From: an uncultured Ruminococcus sp.
GTDB taxonomy: Bacteria; Bacillota; Clostridia; Oscillospirales; Ruminococcaceae
Assembly (NCBI GenBank): GCA_937898375.1
Contig: CALEJX010000079.1
Span: 1-26,732 of the forward strand
Direction: 5' to 3'
DNA length: 26,732 nt
Program-made: the position numbers and the translations under genes
Part shown: piece after piece, positions 6,736 through 14,329 of the stretch
Numbering within the stretch: the first letter of the stretch is position 1
Layout: each line of letters opens with the position of its first letter
Notes under the pieces: model-generated
What the model saw: only the letters and a program-made list of their open reading frames with translations
What the model was told of the DNA's origin: nothing
Databases searched by the model: none

Positions 6736-8625
6736 ATGCAGACAAAAGAATTTAAGGCAGAATCAAAAAGACTGCTTGATATGATGATCAATTCGATCTA
6801 CACTCATAAGGAGATTTTTCTAAGAGAGATAATCTCAAATGCAAGCGACGCTATCGATAAGCTGTATTTCAAGTCCCTGACAGACACTTCTGTGGGAATG
6901 AAAAAGAGCGATTTCGCTATCAATATCGCTATCGACAAGGAAAACAGAACTCTTACAGTTTCCGATAACGGTATCGGTATGACCGAGGAAGACCTTGAAA
7001 ACAACCTTGGTACTATCGCAAACTCAGGCTCATTCGCTTTTAAGAAAGACAATGACCTTGGTGATGATGTTGATATCATCGGTCAGTTCGGCGTAGGCTT
7101 CTATTCTACTTTTATGGTAGCAAAGGAAGTTACGGTTGTAACAAAGGCTTTCGGCAGCGAGCAGGCTTATAAGTGGACATCTGACGGCGTTGAAGGCTAC
7201 ACAATCGAAGAGTGCGACAAGCCTGACGGCGTTGGTACAACTATCACACTTAAGCTCAAAGACGATACTGACGACGAGAAGTATTCAATATATCTTGACC
7301 AATATCAGATACAGTCACTTGTAAAGAAATATTCTGACTACATCAGATTTCCTATCAAAATGGAAGTTGAGCATACTCATTACAATGAGGAGGGTAAAGA
7401 GCCTGAGGTACACAAGGAGATCGAGACCCTTAACAGTATGACTCCTATCTGGAAGAAGAATAAGAACGAGCTTAAAGACGAAGATTACAACAACTTCTAT
7501 ATGGAGAAGTTTGGCGACTATGAGCCGCCTATCGCACATATCCACTCAAAGAACGAGGGCGTTGCAACATATGACGCACTGCTTTATATCCCCGCCCGTG
7601 CGCCTTTTGATTACTACTCAAAGGACTATGAAAAGGGACTCCAGCTTTATTCAAGCGGCGTTATGATAATGGAAAAGTGCGCCGACCTGCTCCCTGATTG
7701 GTTCAGCTTTGTAAAGGGCGTTGTTGACTCTGAGGATCTCTCACTGAACATCTCCCGTGAGCTTTTGCAGCAGGACAGACAGCTTAAGATAATCGCAAAG
7801 AACCTTGAAAAGTCTATCAAAAACGAGCTTGCAAAGCTTCTGAAAAACGACCGTGAGAAGTATGAAAAGTTTTACAGCGTATTCGGACTGCAGTTCAAGT
7901 TCGGCATTTATCAGTCATATGGCGCTGCAAACGAAACTCTGAAAGACCTTCTTATGTTCCCGTCCTCATTTGACGGCAAGAACGTTACACTCAAAGAGTA
8001 TGTTTCAAGAATGAAAGAGGATCAGAAAGAGATCTACTATGCTTGCGGCGAAACAAAGGAAAGAATTGAAATGCTCCCTCAGCTTGAAAAGATCAAGGAT
8101 AAGGGTTATGAGGTTCTTTACTTCACACAGGACGTTGATGAGTTCGCTATCAAGGTAATGATAAACTATGACGGCAAGCCTTTCAAGTCCATAAGCGACG
8201 CTGACCTTGACCTTGACACAGAGGAAGAAAAGGAAGAAGCTAAGAAGCTTGACGAAGAGAACAAGGATATGTTCGCTTTCATGCAGGAAGCTATCGCCGA
8301 CAAGGTAAAGACTGTTCGTCTTTCAAAGAAGCTTAAAACTCACCCTGTTTGCCTTTCATCAGACGGCAGCATAACTATCGAAATGGAGAAAGTCCTCAAC
8401 GCTATGCCTCAGAATGACGGCAACAAGGTAAAGGCTGAAAAGGCTCTGGAGATAAATCCAAATCACCCTATCTTTGAGAAGCTGAAAGACCTCTATGCTA
8501 ACGATAAGGACAAGCTGAAAGACTATGCAAAGCTTCTTTACGATCAGGCTCTGCTTATCGAGGGTATGTCTATCGACAACCCTGTTGAGTTTGCAAACCT
8601 CGTTTGCAAGCTTATGACAAAGTAA
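6736..8625 (+). CDS. htpG: Molecular chaperone HtpG (bacterial Hsp90)
   Basis: A cytosolic ATP-dependent chaperone. Its 629 residues match the family's usual 610-640. The N-terminal GHKL ATPase shows EIISNASDAID (Glu31, Asn35, Asp38 region), DNGIGM (77-82), a lid with the 'NLGTIANSG' motif, and GQFGVGFYS. The middle domain contains the conserved SxNISRELLQQ segment with its catalytic-loop arginine. The C-terminal dimerisation domain is present and ends in CKLMTK. AAGGAAAGG upstream supports the ATG. It is a single-gene unit: own promoter, perfect CIRCE operator and a terminator straight after. Heat-induced expression relieved from HrcA repression is therefore expected. Confidence 0.98.
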   Translation: MQTKEFKAESKRLLDMMINSIYTHKEIFLREIISNASDAIDKLYFKSLTDTSVGMKKSDFAINIAIDKENRTLTVSDNGIGMTEEDLENNLGTIANSGSFAFKKDNDLGDDVDIIGQFGVGFYSTFMVAKEVTVVTKAFGSEQAYKWTSDGVEGYTIEECDKPDGVGTTITLKLKDDTDDEKYSIYLDQYQIQSLVKKYSDYIRFPIKMEVEHTHYNEEGKEPEVHKEIETLNSMTPIWKKNKNELKDEDYNNFYMEKFGDYEPPIAHIHSKNEGVATYDALLYIPARAPFDYYSKDYEKGLQLYSSGVMIMEKCADLLPDWFSFVKGVVDSEDLSLNISRELLQQDRQLKIIAKNLEKSIKNELAKLLKNDREKYEKFYSVFGLQFKFGIYQSYGAANETLKDLLMFPSSFDGKNVTLKEYVSRMKEDQKEIYYACGETKERIEMLPQLEKIKDKGYEVLYFTQDVDEFAIKVMINYDGKPFKSISDADLDLDTEEEKEEAKKLDEENKDMFAFMQEAIADKVKTVRLSKKLKTHPVCLSSDGSITIEMEKVLNAMPQNDGNKVKAEKALEINPNHPIFEKLKDLYANDKDKLKDYAKLLYDQALLIEGMSIDNPVEFANLVCKLMTK

Positions 8626-8657
8626 TAAAGCTATACAGATACTCTCTTAACATACCG

Positions 8658-8693
8658 AAAGCCGTGGGAACAGCAATGTTTCCACGGCTTTTT
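8658..8693 (+). terminator. Terminator of htpG
   Basis: A 15-bp stem with one G:U pair (8658-8672 with 8677-8691), closed by a GCAA tetraloop and followed by a T run (8689-8693). It is strong. It lies in the 334-base gap 8626-8959, which otherwise holds the glcT promoter and its antitermination leader. Confidence 0.9.
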
Positions 8694-8789
8694 GGTGCTG
8701 GTTTGGCTGATAATTGTAGGTTTTATACAAAACAAAATAAGTTTATTTGTTAAAAAAACAGATTTGAGAAACAAATTTTATGTACGCTG

Positions 8790-8818
8790 TTGACAAATAA
8801 ATATGGGCGTGTTAATAT
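8790..8818 (+). promoter_or_regulatory. Sigma-A promoter of the glcT-pts operon
   Basis: Perfect TTGACA (8790-8795), a 17-base spacer and TAATAT (8813-8818). An overlapping TATAAT at 8816-8821 would need 20-base spacing. The start would be near 8825, leaving a leader of about 135 bases with the RAT and terminator. Confidence 0.8.
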
Positions 8819-8851
8819 AATTATAGTGAAATTGATACATAACTTCTTTTA

Positions 8852-8891
8852 TTGGAGTGTTACCTTTCATTTATAGACTGGGCATGACCAA
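8852..8891 (+). promoter_or_regulatory. Ribonucleic antiterminator (RAT) for the BglG/GlcT-family protein
   Basis: Outer stem TTGG (8852-8855) pairs with CCAA (8888-8891). Inside are the conserved RAT half-sites GTGTTAC (8857-8863) and GGGCATGACC (8880-8889), which resemble the GTTACT and GGCAAAACC half-sites known from sac/lic/ptsG leaders. Its 3' strand (8887-8891) is also the 5' strand of the following terminator, so the two folds exclude each other. Confidence 0.85.
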
Positions 8892-8938
8892 CTTTGTACG
8901 GACATATTATATGCGTTCGTATTAAGGTTGGTTTTTTT
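8886..8938 (+). terminator. Leader terminator controlled by the RAT
   Basis: ACCAAC (8887-8892) pairs with GTTGGT (8927-8932), with inner pairs TACG/CGTA, and a seven-T tract follows (8932-8938). It sits 21 bases before the glcT start codon. Transcription of the operon should stop here unless the RAT is stabilised by its protein. Confidence 0.88.
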
Positions 8939-8959
8939 GATTTTATAGGGGGATTTTTA

Positions 8960-9796
8960 ATGAAGATAATCAAGGTGATAAATAATAACACCGTAAGCGT
9001 TATAGACGATAAAGGAAAAGAGCAGATAATCTCAGGCAAGGGGATAGGTTTTGGAAAAAAATACGGCGATGAGCCTGATAAGGATAAGATACAGAAAATG
9101 TATCTTGTTACAGACTCAGAGCTTAGAAAAAGGCTTATCGAGTGCCTGACCGAGATACCATATGAGCATATAAAGCTCACAGCAGACCTTGTGGACTATA
9201 TTTCTTCACATATCGACGGTCAGCTCAACGAGTCGCTCATAATAACACTTTCAGACCACATCTCATTCGCTATTGAAAGAAAAAAGCAGGGGCTTGAATT
9301 TGAAAACCCTCTTATGGACGCTATAAGCGATTGTTTTCCGAAAGAGCTTGCTCTTGGAAGATATTGTGTGGCGGAGATATATCAGCGATTGGGCGTTGAG
9401 CTTAGCGGCGATGAAGCAGGTTTTATCGCAATGCACATCATAAACGCAAGGCTCGGCACAAAAATGGGGCAGATACAGGATATCACCAAAATGGTGAACG
9501 GCTGCGCTGAGATAGCTGACGCTTGTTTGTCAGGGAAGATAAACAAGAACTCGGTGGCATATGAAAGATTTCTCGTGCATTTGAAATTTCTTGCAAAAAG
9601 GCTTTTCAAATCTCAGGAGCTTCCCAATGTTCTCAGCAGGGACGAGGAGTTCACTGATATCATAAAAAAGAAATTCAAAAAGCAATATAAATGCGCAAAG
9701 CATATGCAAGATCATATTTTGAAGAATTATGCTAAAACTATATCGGAAGATGAAATGATAACTCTTGCAATTCATCTGAAGAAAATAAGCGGATAG
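8960..9796 (+). CDS. glcT: BglG-family transcription antiterminator, GlcT/LicT type
   Basis: An RNA-binding antiterminator that senses PTS phosphorylation. It has 278 residues. The N-terminal co-antiterminator RNA-binding domain (1-55) starts MKIIKVINNNTVSV and contains GKGIGFGKKYGD. Two PTS regulation domains follow, with the four conserved phosphorylatable histidines at His100 (LSDH), His159 (AMHI), His207 (LVHL) and His272 (AIHL), nearly the LicT numbering. ATG at 8960 follows AGGGGG; an upstream extension of the frame to 8894 lies inside the terminator hairpin and is rejected. Because it is upstream of ptsG and behind its own RAT, GlcT-like control of glucose uptake with autoregulation is the best reading. 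LicT-like control by a beta-glucoside would be the alternative. Confidence 0.94.
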   Translation: MKIIKVINNNTVSVIDDKGKEQIISGKGIGFGKKYGDEPDKDKIQKMYLVTDSELRKRLIECLTEIPYEHIKLTADLVDYISSHIDGQLNESLIITLSDHISFAIERKKQGLEFENPLMDAISDCFPKELALGRYCVAEIYQRLGVELSGDEAGFIAMHIINARLGTKMGQIQDITKMVNGCAEIADACLSGKINKNSVAYERFLVHLKFLAKRLFKSQELPNVLSRDEEFTDIIKKKFKKQYKCAKHMQDHILKNYAKTISEDEMITLAIHLKKISG

Positions 9797-9827
9797 GCAT
9801 TTCTGCCACAGCTTATATATTGTATTC

Positions 9828-9869
9828 GCTGCGGTCTTATCATTAACGGTACCATAATGATAATTCAGC
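9828..9869 (+). repeat. Hairpin between glcT and ptsG
   Basis: TTATCATTA (9837-9845) and TAATGATAA (9855-9863) are perfect 9-bp arms around a 9-base loop; outer GCTG/CAGC (9828-9831, 9866-9869) can add four pairs. The following T run is about 10 bases away, so it is not a standard terminator. It could mark an mRNA processing site or stabilise the downstream message. No second RAT is seen here. Confidence 0.55.
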
Positions 9870-9901
9870 TGAGATAAAATTTTTTGGAGGATATTATTAT
9901 T

Positions 9902-12055
9902 ATGAAGGATAAAATTTTCGGCGTATTGCAGCGTGTGGGACGCTCTTTCATGCTCCCTATCGCACTGCTGCCGGTGGCGGGTCTGCTTCTTGGAATAGGC
10001 AGCTCTTTTACAAACGCCACAACTATCGAGACCTATCACCTTGGCAAATTCATCTATGAGGGTGGTGTGCTTTACACTATCCTCGACATAATGAGCAAAA
10101 CGGGAAGCGCCGTTTTCGATAACCTCGCGCTTCTGTTCGCAATGGGCGTTGCTATCGGAATGGCAAAGAAAGAAAAGGAAGTTGCAGCCCTTTCGGGCGC
10201 TATCGCCTATATCGTAATGAACACCACTATCAGCGCACTTATCACCGCAAAGGGCGGCGTTGAGGCAATGGCAGAAAACTCCACCACCTCGGTGCTTGGT
10301 ATAACCACCCTGCAAATGGGCGTTTTCGGCGGTATAATCGTGGGACTTGGCGTTGCGGCGCTTCACAATAAGTTCTATAAAACAGAGCTTCCGCAGGTGC
10401 TTTCATTCTTCGGCGGAACAAGATTTGTTCCTATCGTTTCAACTATCACATACCTTATCGTTGGTATCATAATGTTCTATCTGTGGCCTGTTGTACAGCT
10501 TGGTATCTCAAAGCTTGGTGTGCTTGTACTAAACTCAGGCTATGCAGGCACTTGGATATACGGCATACTTGAACGTGCTCTTATCCCATTCGGACTTCAC
10601 CATGTTTTCTATATGCCTTTCTGGCAGACAGAGCTTGGCGGCTCAATGATGATAGACGGTAACATGGTGGCAGGCGCACAGAACATCTTCTTTGCAGAGC
10701 TTGCTTCAAAGTCAACAAAGGTTTTCTCAGTTTCAGCCACAAGGTTTATGGCAGGAAAGTTCCCGTTCATGATATTCGGTCTGCCTGCTGCGGCGCTTGC
10801 AATGTACAAAACTGCACGTCCTGAAAAGAAAAAGGTAGTAGGAAGCTTGCTCCTTTCAGCGGCTCTTACATCAATGATAACAGGTATCACAGAGCCTTTG
10901 GAGTTCACATTCCTGTTCGTTGCACCTCTTATGTACGCTGTTCACTGCGTATTGGCAGGACTTTCCTATATGCTCATGCACATTCTTAATGTTGGCGTTG
11001 GAATGACGTTCTCGGGCGGTCTTATAGACATGACCCTTTTCGGAATTTTGCAGGGCAATGCAAAGACCCACTGGATATGGATAGTTGTTGTGGGACTTGT
11101 TTATGCAGTGGTTTACTACTTTGTATTCTACTTTATGATAACAAAGCTGAACCTTAAGACCCCAGGTCGTGAGCCTGATGACGTTGAGCCTAAGCTTTAT
11201 CGCAGAAGCGACGTGAACGAGGCTAAGGCGGCAAAGGCAAAGGGCGCAGACAAGAGAGCCTTAGACGTTGTAAGCGCAATGATACTCAAAGGTCTCGGTG
11301 GCAAGGATAACCTTTCAGACGTTGACTGCTGTGCAACAAGACTTAGAGTTACAGTAAATGACCCTTCAAAGGTCATTGATGATATGCTCAAAGCCAGCGG
11401 TGCTTCGGGCGTTATCCACAAGGGCAACGGCGTTCAGGTCATTTACGGACCAAAGGTATCAGTTATAAAATCAGACCTTGAAGATTTTATCGACTCACCA
11501 TATAGCGACGACCCTGACAGCATTATCGGCACTGAGGAAACTTCCGATAAAAAAGAAGAAAAACCGCAGACCGAGAGTGCAGAAAATACAGAAACTCAGG
11601 GCAAGACAATAGTCCTTTACTCTCACATGAACGGCACTGCAGTTAAGCTTGAGGACGTTGAGGACGAGGTGTTCTCACAGAAGATACTTGGCGAGGGCGC
11701 AGCCGTTGAGCCGTCAGAGGGCAAGCTTTATGCTCCATGCGACGGAAAGGTAGACAGCGTTTTTGACACAAAGCACGCCATAAATATGGTATCGTCAGAG
11801 GGCGTGGAGATACTGCTCCATATCGGTATCGACACTGTAAAGCTTGGCGGACAGTATTTTGAAGCCCACGTCAGCGACGGTCAGGAAGTTAAAAAAGGCG
11901 ACCTGCTCATAAGCTTTGACATGGATAAGATCAAAGCCGCAGGCTATAAGGTGACAACGCCTTTGATAATAGGCAACACGGACGATTATAAGTCTGTTGA
12001 ACCTGTCGCACAAAACAGCATATCGGCAGGGGATATGATCTTGAAGATAAAATAA
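9902..12055 (+). CDS. ptsG: PTS glucose-family transporter EIICBA
   Basis: A membrane permease that imports and phosphorylates a hexose, most likely glucose. It has 717 residues with domains fused as IIC-IIB-IIA. IIC (about 1-410) has many membrane helices and motifs such as FFGGTRFVPI and ERALIPFGLHHVF. IIB (about 450-530) holds Cys477 in DCCATRLR, aligned with the phosphorylated Cys of E. coli IIB-Glc. IIA (about 570-715) has His640 in EILLHIGIDTV (phosphorylated) and His625. The linker between IIB and IIA is acidic. ATG at 9902 follows GGAGG with a longish 11-base spacer; the upstream TTG overlaps the Shine-Dalgarno. IIC-type sugar specificity (glucose, maltose or N-acetylglucosamine) is not certain from sequence alone, but the GlcT-type neighbour favours glucose. 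Confidence 0.94.
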   Translation: MKDKIFGVLQRVGRSFMLPIALLPVAGLLLGIGSSFTNATTIETYHLGKFIYEGGVLYTILDIMSKTGSAVFDNLALLFAMGVAIGMAKKEKEVAALSGAIAYIVMNTTISALITAKGGVEAMAENSTTSVLGITTLQMGVFGGIIVGLGVAALHNKFYKTELPQVLSFFGGTRFVPIVSTITYLIVGIIMFYLWPVVQLGISKLGVLVLNSGYAGTWIYGILERALIPFGLHHVFYMPFWQTELGGSMMIDGNMVAGAQNIFFAELASKSTKVFSVSATRFMAGKFPFMIFGLPAAALAMYKTARPEKKKVVGSLLLSAALTSMITGITEPLEFTFLFVAPLMYAVHCVLAGLSYMLMHILNVGVGMTFSGGLIDMTLFGILQGNAKTHWIWIVVVGLVYAVVYYFVFYFMITKLNLKTPGREPDDVEPKLYRRSDVNEAKAAKAKGADKRALDVVSAMILKGLGGKDNLSDVDCCATRLRVTVNDPSKVIDDMLKASGASGVIHKGNGVQVIYGPKVSVIKSDLEDFIDSPYSDDPDSIIGTEETSDKKEEKPQTESAENTETQGKTIVLYSHMNGTAVKLEDVEDEVFSQKILGEGAAVEPSEGKLYAPCDGKVDSVFDTKHAINMVSSEGVEILLHIGIDTVKLGGQYFEAHVSDGQEVKKGDLLISFDMDKIKAAGYKVTTPLIIGNTDDYKSVEPVAQNSISAGDMILKIK

Positions 12056-12074
12056 TTATTTGGAGGTATTCATC

Positions 12075-12332
12075 ATGAAAACATTTAACTACACTATTAC
12101 AGACGAAGTTGGTATCCACGCAAGACCAGCAGGACTTCTTGCAAAGAAAGCAAAGGAGTTCGAGAGCGTTTGCACTATCGAAAAGGGCGGAAAGAGCGTG
12201 AACATCACAAAGCTTATGGCTCTTATGGGTCTTGGCGTTAAGAAAGGCGACACTGTTACTGTTACCTGCGAGGGCGCAGACGAGGACAAGGCTTCCGAAG
12301 CACTCAAGGCATTTTTTGAGGAAACTCTGTAA
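12075..12332 (+). CDS. ptsH: Phosphocarrier protein HPr with Lys at position 46
   Basis: A small phosphocarrier that passes phosphate from enzyme I to the sugar-specific EII. It has 85 residues, the normal size. His15, in GIHARPAG, is the catalytic site and Arg17 is present. The second motif reads SVNITKLMALMGLG, and gapless alignment to Bacillus subtilis HPr (identical numbering, His15 in both) puts Lys at position 46, where the HPr kinase target serine normally sits. ATG at 12075 follows TTGGAGG; the upstream TTG overlaps this Shine-Dalgarno and is rejected. It lies 19 bases after ptsG, so it is in the same operon. Confidence 0.96.
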   Translation: MKTFNYTITDEVGIHARPAGLLAKKAKEFESVCTIEKGGKSVNITKLMALMGLGVKKGDTVTVTCEGADEDKASEALKAFFEETL

Positions 12333-12346
12333 CCAATCACTTGTCA

Positions 12347-12418
12347 GCTGGGCGGTCAAAGCCGTCCAGCCGGTGAGACGTTTCTGCGGCGTGTTCGCAG
12401 TGACGTCTCATCGGCTGG
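12347..12418 (+). promoter_or_regulatory. Two mutually exclusive hairpins between ptsH and ptsI
   Basis: Hairpin A: 12347-12355 pairs with 12362-12370, 9 bp with one G:U, loop TCAAAG. Hairpin B: 12366-12381 pairs with 12403-12418, 16 bp with one G:U, plus an inner 5-bp stem CTGCG/CGCAG (12384-12388, 12396-12400). The strand 12366-12370 belongs to both, so only one can form completely. No T-tract follows B, so B is not a classical terminator. It may be a processing, stability or translational element that sets the ptsH to ptsI ratio; that is inference. Confidence 0.7.
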
Positions 12419-12436
12419 AAACAGCGTGAAAATAAT

Positions 12437-12451
12437 AAGATCTATGAGAAA
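12437..12451 (+). repeat. Left arm of 15-bp inverted repeat bracketing ptsI
   Basis: AAGATCTATGAGAAA lies just before the ptsI ribosome binding site. Its exact reverse complement is at 14101-14115, directly after the ptsI stop codon. Confidence 0.8.
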
Positions 12452-12465
12452 AGGGGCGGATATTT

Positions 12466-14100
12466 ATGACTAAGTTTACAGGAAAAGGCGTTTACGGTGC
12501 GGTAGCAATGGGTAAGATCTCAGTATTCAAAAAGCAGGATACCGCTATAAAACGTGTTCACACAGAGGACAGCGAGGGAGAAAAGAAAAGAGTTGCCGAG
12601 GCTAAACAGGCGGCTACAGAACAGCTCCAGCGCATTTATGATAAGGCGCTCAAAGAGGTGGGCGAAACTAACGCTCAGATCTTTGAGATACACATGATGA
12701 TGCTTGAAGATGATGATTACAACGAGTCTATAGAAAATATCATCGACAGCCAGAAAGTCAACGCAGAGTATGCGGTGGCAGTGACGGCAGACAACTTTGC
12801 GGAGATGTTTTCTTCTATGGACGACCCTTATATGCAGGCAAGAGCCGCAGACGTAAAGGATATTTCCAACAGGATAATCGCAAATCTCACAGGCAATGTC
12901 AGCGACGGCTCGGCAAGCGATGACAAAATGATAGTTTGCGCCGACGACCTTGCGCCAAGCGAAACTATATCCCTTGATAAAGACAAGGTGCTTGCGTTCG
13001 TTACTGCACACGGCTCATCAAATTCACATACTGCTATCCTTGCGAGAAATATGAACATACCTGCGGTAATAGGCGTTGGAAGCAAGTTTCTTTCGGAGAT
13101 AAAGGACGGCGACTTTGCTATCGTTGACGGCTTCACAGGGGAGATATTTGTTGACCCTGACGAGCAGACCACTGCAGAGCTTACAAAAAAGCAGAAAGCA
13201 GACGAAGAGAAAAAGCGTCTTTTGCAGACCCTCAAAGGCAAGGAAAATGTCACAAAGGACGGCAAAAAGATAAACATTTATGCAAATATCGGAAGCGTTG
13301 ACAATATCGGTGCAGTGCTTCTCAATGACGCTGGGGGAATAGGTCTTTTCAGAAGCGAGTTCCTTTATCTTGAAAACTCAGATTTCCCTACCGAGGAACA
13401 GCAGTTTCAGGCTTACAAGCGTGTTCTCGAGAGCATGGCAGGCAAAAAGGTCATCATAAGAACTCTCGATATCGGCGCTGACAAGCAGGTGGATTACTTC
13501 GGTCTGAAAAAAGAGGAAAACCCTGCTTTGGGCTACAGAGCCATAAGAATTTGCCTTACAAGACCTGAGATATTCAAAACTCAGCTGAGAGCGCTTTTCA
13601 GAGCTTCCGTATACGGCAATCTTGGCATAATGTTCCCTATGATAACAAGCGTTTCAGAGGTGGAAAAAGCCCTTGCTATGTGCGATGAAGTCAAGGCGGA
13701 GCTTAAAGAGCAGGGCATAACAGTTTCTGACAGCGTTGAGCTTGGCATCATGATAGAGACCCCTGCGGCGGCTATCATAAGCGATAAGCTTGCAAAGCTT
13801 GTGGACTTTTTCAGCGTTGGCACAAATGACCTCACTCAGTATACGCTTGCCTGCGACAGGCAGAACCCTGATATCGAGCAGTTCTGCGACACTCACCATG
13901 AGGCTATACTAAGACTTATTGAAATGTCCGCAGAGAATGCCCACAAGAACGGCGCATGGATAGGCATATGCGGCGAGCTTGCGGCTGACACCACCCTCAC
14001 GGAAACTTTCCTGAGAATGGGCATTGACGAGCTTTCAGTTTCTCCGACCTTTGTTCTCAAAGTAAGGGACGCTGTAAGAAATATCGACCTCTCCAAATAA
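12466..14100 (+). CDS. ptsI: PTS enzyme I (phosphoenolpyruvate-protein phosphotransferase)
   Basis: The cytosolic first enzyme of the PTS, which transfers phosphate from phosphoenolpyruvate to HPr. It has 544 residues, slightly short of the usual 570-575. His188 in SSNSHTAILAR is the phosphorylated histidine. The C-terminal PEP-binding barrel shows GLFRSEFLY, the conserved IRTLDIGADK, SVGTNDLTQY and Cys502 in GICGELA, equivalent to Cys502 of E. coli. The ATG follows AAAAGGGGCGG. It is the last gene of the glcT-ptsG-ptsH-ptsI operon, 133 bases after ptsH, with strong RNA structure in the gap. A 15-bp inverted repeat brackets the gene. Confidence 0.97.
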   Translation: MTKFTGKGVYGAVAMGKISVFKKQDTAIKRVHTEDSEGEKKRVAEAKQAATEQLQRIYDKALKEVGETNAQIFEIHMMMLEDDDYNESIENIIDSQKVNAEYAVAVTADNFAEMFSSMDDPYMQARAADVKDISNRIIANLTGNVSDGSASDDKMIVCADDLAPSETISLDKDKVLAFVTAHGSSNSHTAILARNMNIPAVIGVGSKFLSEIKDGDFAIVDGFTGEIFVDPDEQTTAELTKKQKADEEKKRLLQTLKGKENVTKDGKKINIYANIGSVDNIGAVLLNDAGGIGLFRSEFLYLENSDFPTEEQQFQAYKRVLESMAGKKVIIRTLDIGADKQVDYFGLKKEENPALGYRAIRICLTRPEIFKTQLRALFRASVYGNLGIMFPMITSVSEVEKALAMCDEVKAELKEQGITVSDSVELGIMIETPAAAIISDKLAKLVDFFSVGTNDLTQYTLACDRQNPDIEQFCDTHHEAILRLIEMSAENAHKNGAWIGICGELAADTTLTETFLRMGIDELSVSPTFVLKVRDAVRNIDLSK

Positions 14101-14115
14101 TTTCTCATAGATCTT
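14101..14115 (+). repeat. Right arm of 15-bp inverted repeat bracketing ptsI
   Basis: TTTCTCATAGATCTT starts at the first base after the ptsI stop codon and is the exact reverse complement of 12437-12451. The pairing would close a loop over the whole ptsI message. Confidence 0.8.
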
Positions 14116-14123
14116 CACACGAA

Positions 14124-14166
14124 GAATACACCCTCGTTCACATGGACGGGGGTGTGTTCTTTTATT
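14124..14166 (+). terminator. Terminator of the pts operon
   Basis: A 14-bp stem with two G:U pairs (14124-14137 with 14146-14159) and an 8-base loop is followed by TTTTATTT. Confidence 0.9.
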
Positions 14167-14194
14167 TGACAGAAATACTTTAATGTGCTAAAAT
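14166..14194 (+). promoter_or_regulatory. Sigma-A promoter of the ECF sigma operon
   Basis: TTGACA (14166-14171), a 17-base spacer, TAAAAT (14189-14194), with TGC before the -10. It overlaps the end of the pts terminator T-tract. It leaves a leader of about 120-130 bases, AT-rich with a small hairpin (GGCACA/TGTGTC near 14202). An additional autoregulated ECF promoter may exist but I cannot identify one. Confidence 0.75.
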
Positions 14195-14329
14195 ATCTTA
14201 TCGGCACAAATGTGTCTGTACAAAAGTTTGTTATCAATGCACAAAAAATAAAAGTAAAATTTGTATACTATTTTGCCATAAAATCTCCCGTGCAAGATCG
14301 TATATAAGTTATCGAGGGGTGTGAAAGAC

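Noticed and set aside
8827..8840. Possible cre (CcpA) site near the glcT promoter
   Set aside because: TGAAATTGATACAT only partly fits the cre consensus; the central CG and the right half do not match.
9797..9901. A second RAT controlling ptsG on its own
   Set aside because: No GTTAC/GGGCA half-sites and no adjacent T-tract hairpin. The stem here is a simple AT-rich inverted repeat.
9530..10366. 278-codon open frame on the minus strand, antisense to glcT/ptsG
   Set aside because: It spans two well-identified plus-strand genes and the hairpin between them, has a low-complexity Cys/His-rich product with no family likeness, and no promoter or Shine-Dalgarno. It is a shadow of codon bias.
12520..13277. 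Two long minus-strand frames inside ptsI
   Set aside because: They are antisense to a clear enzyme I gene and overlap each other. No signals support them.
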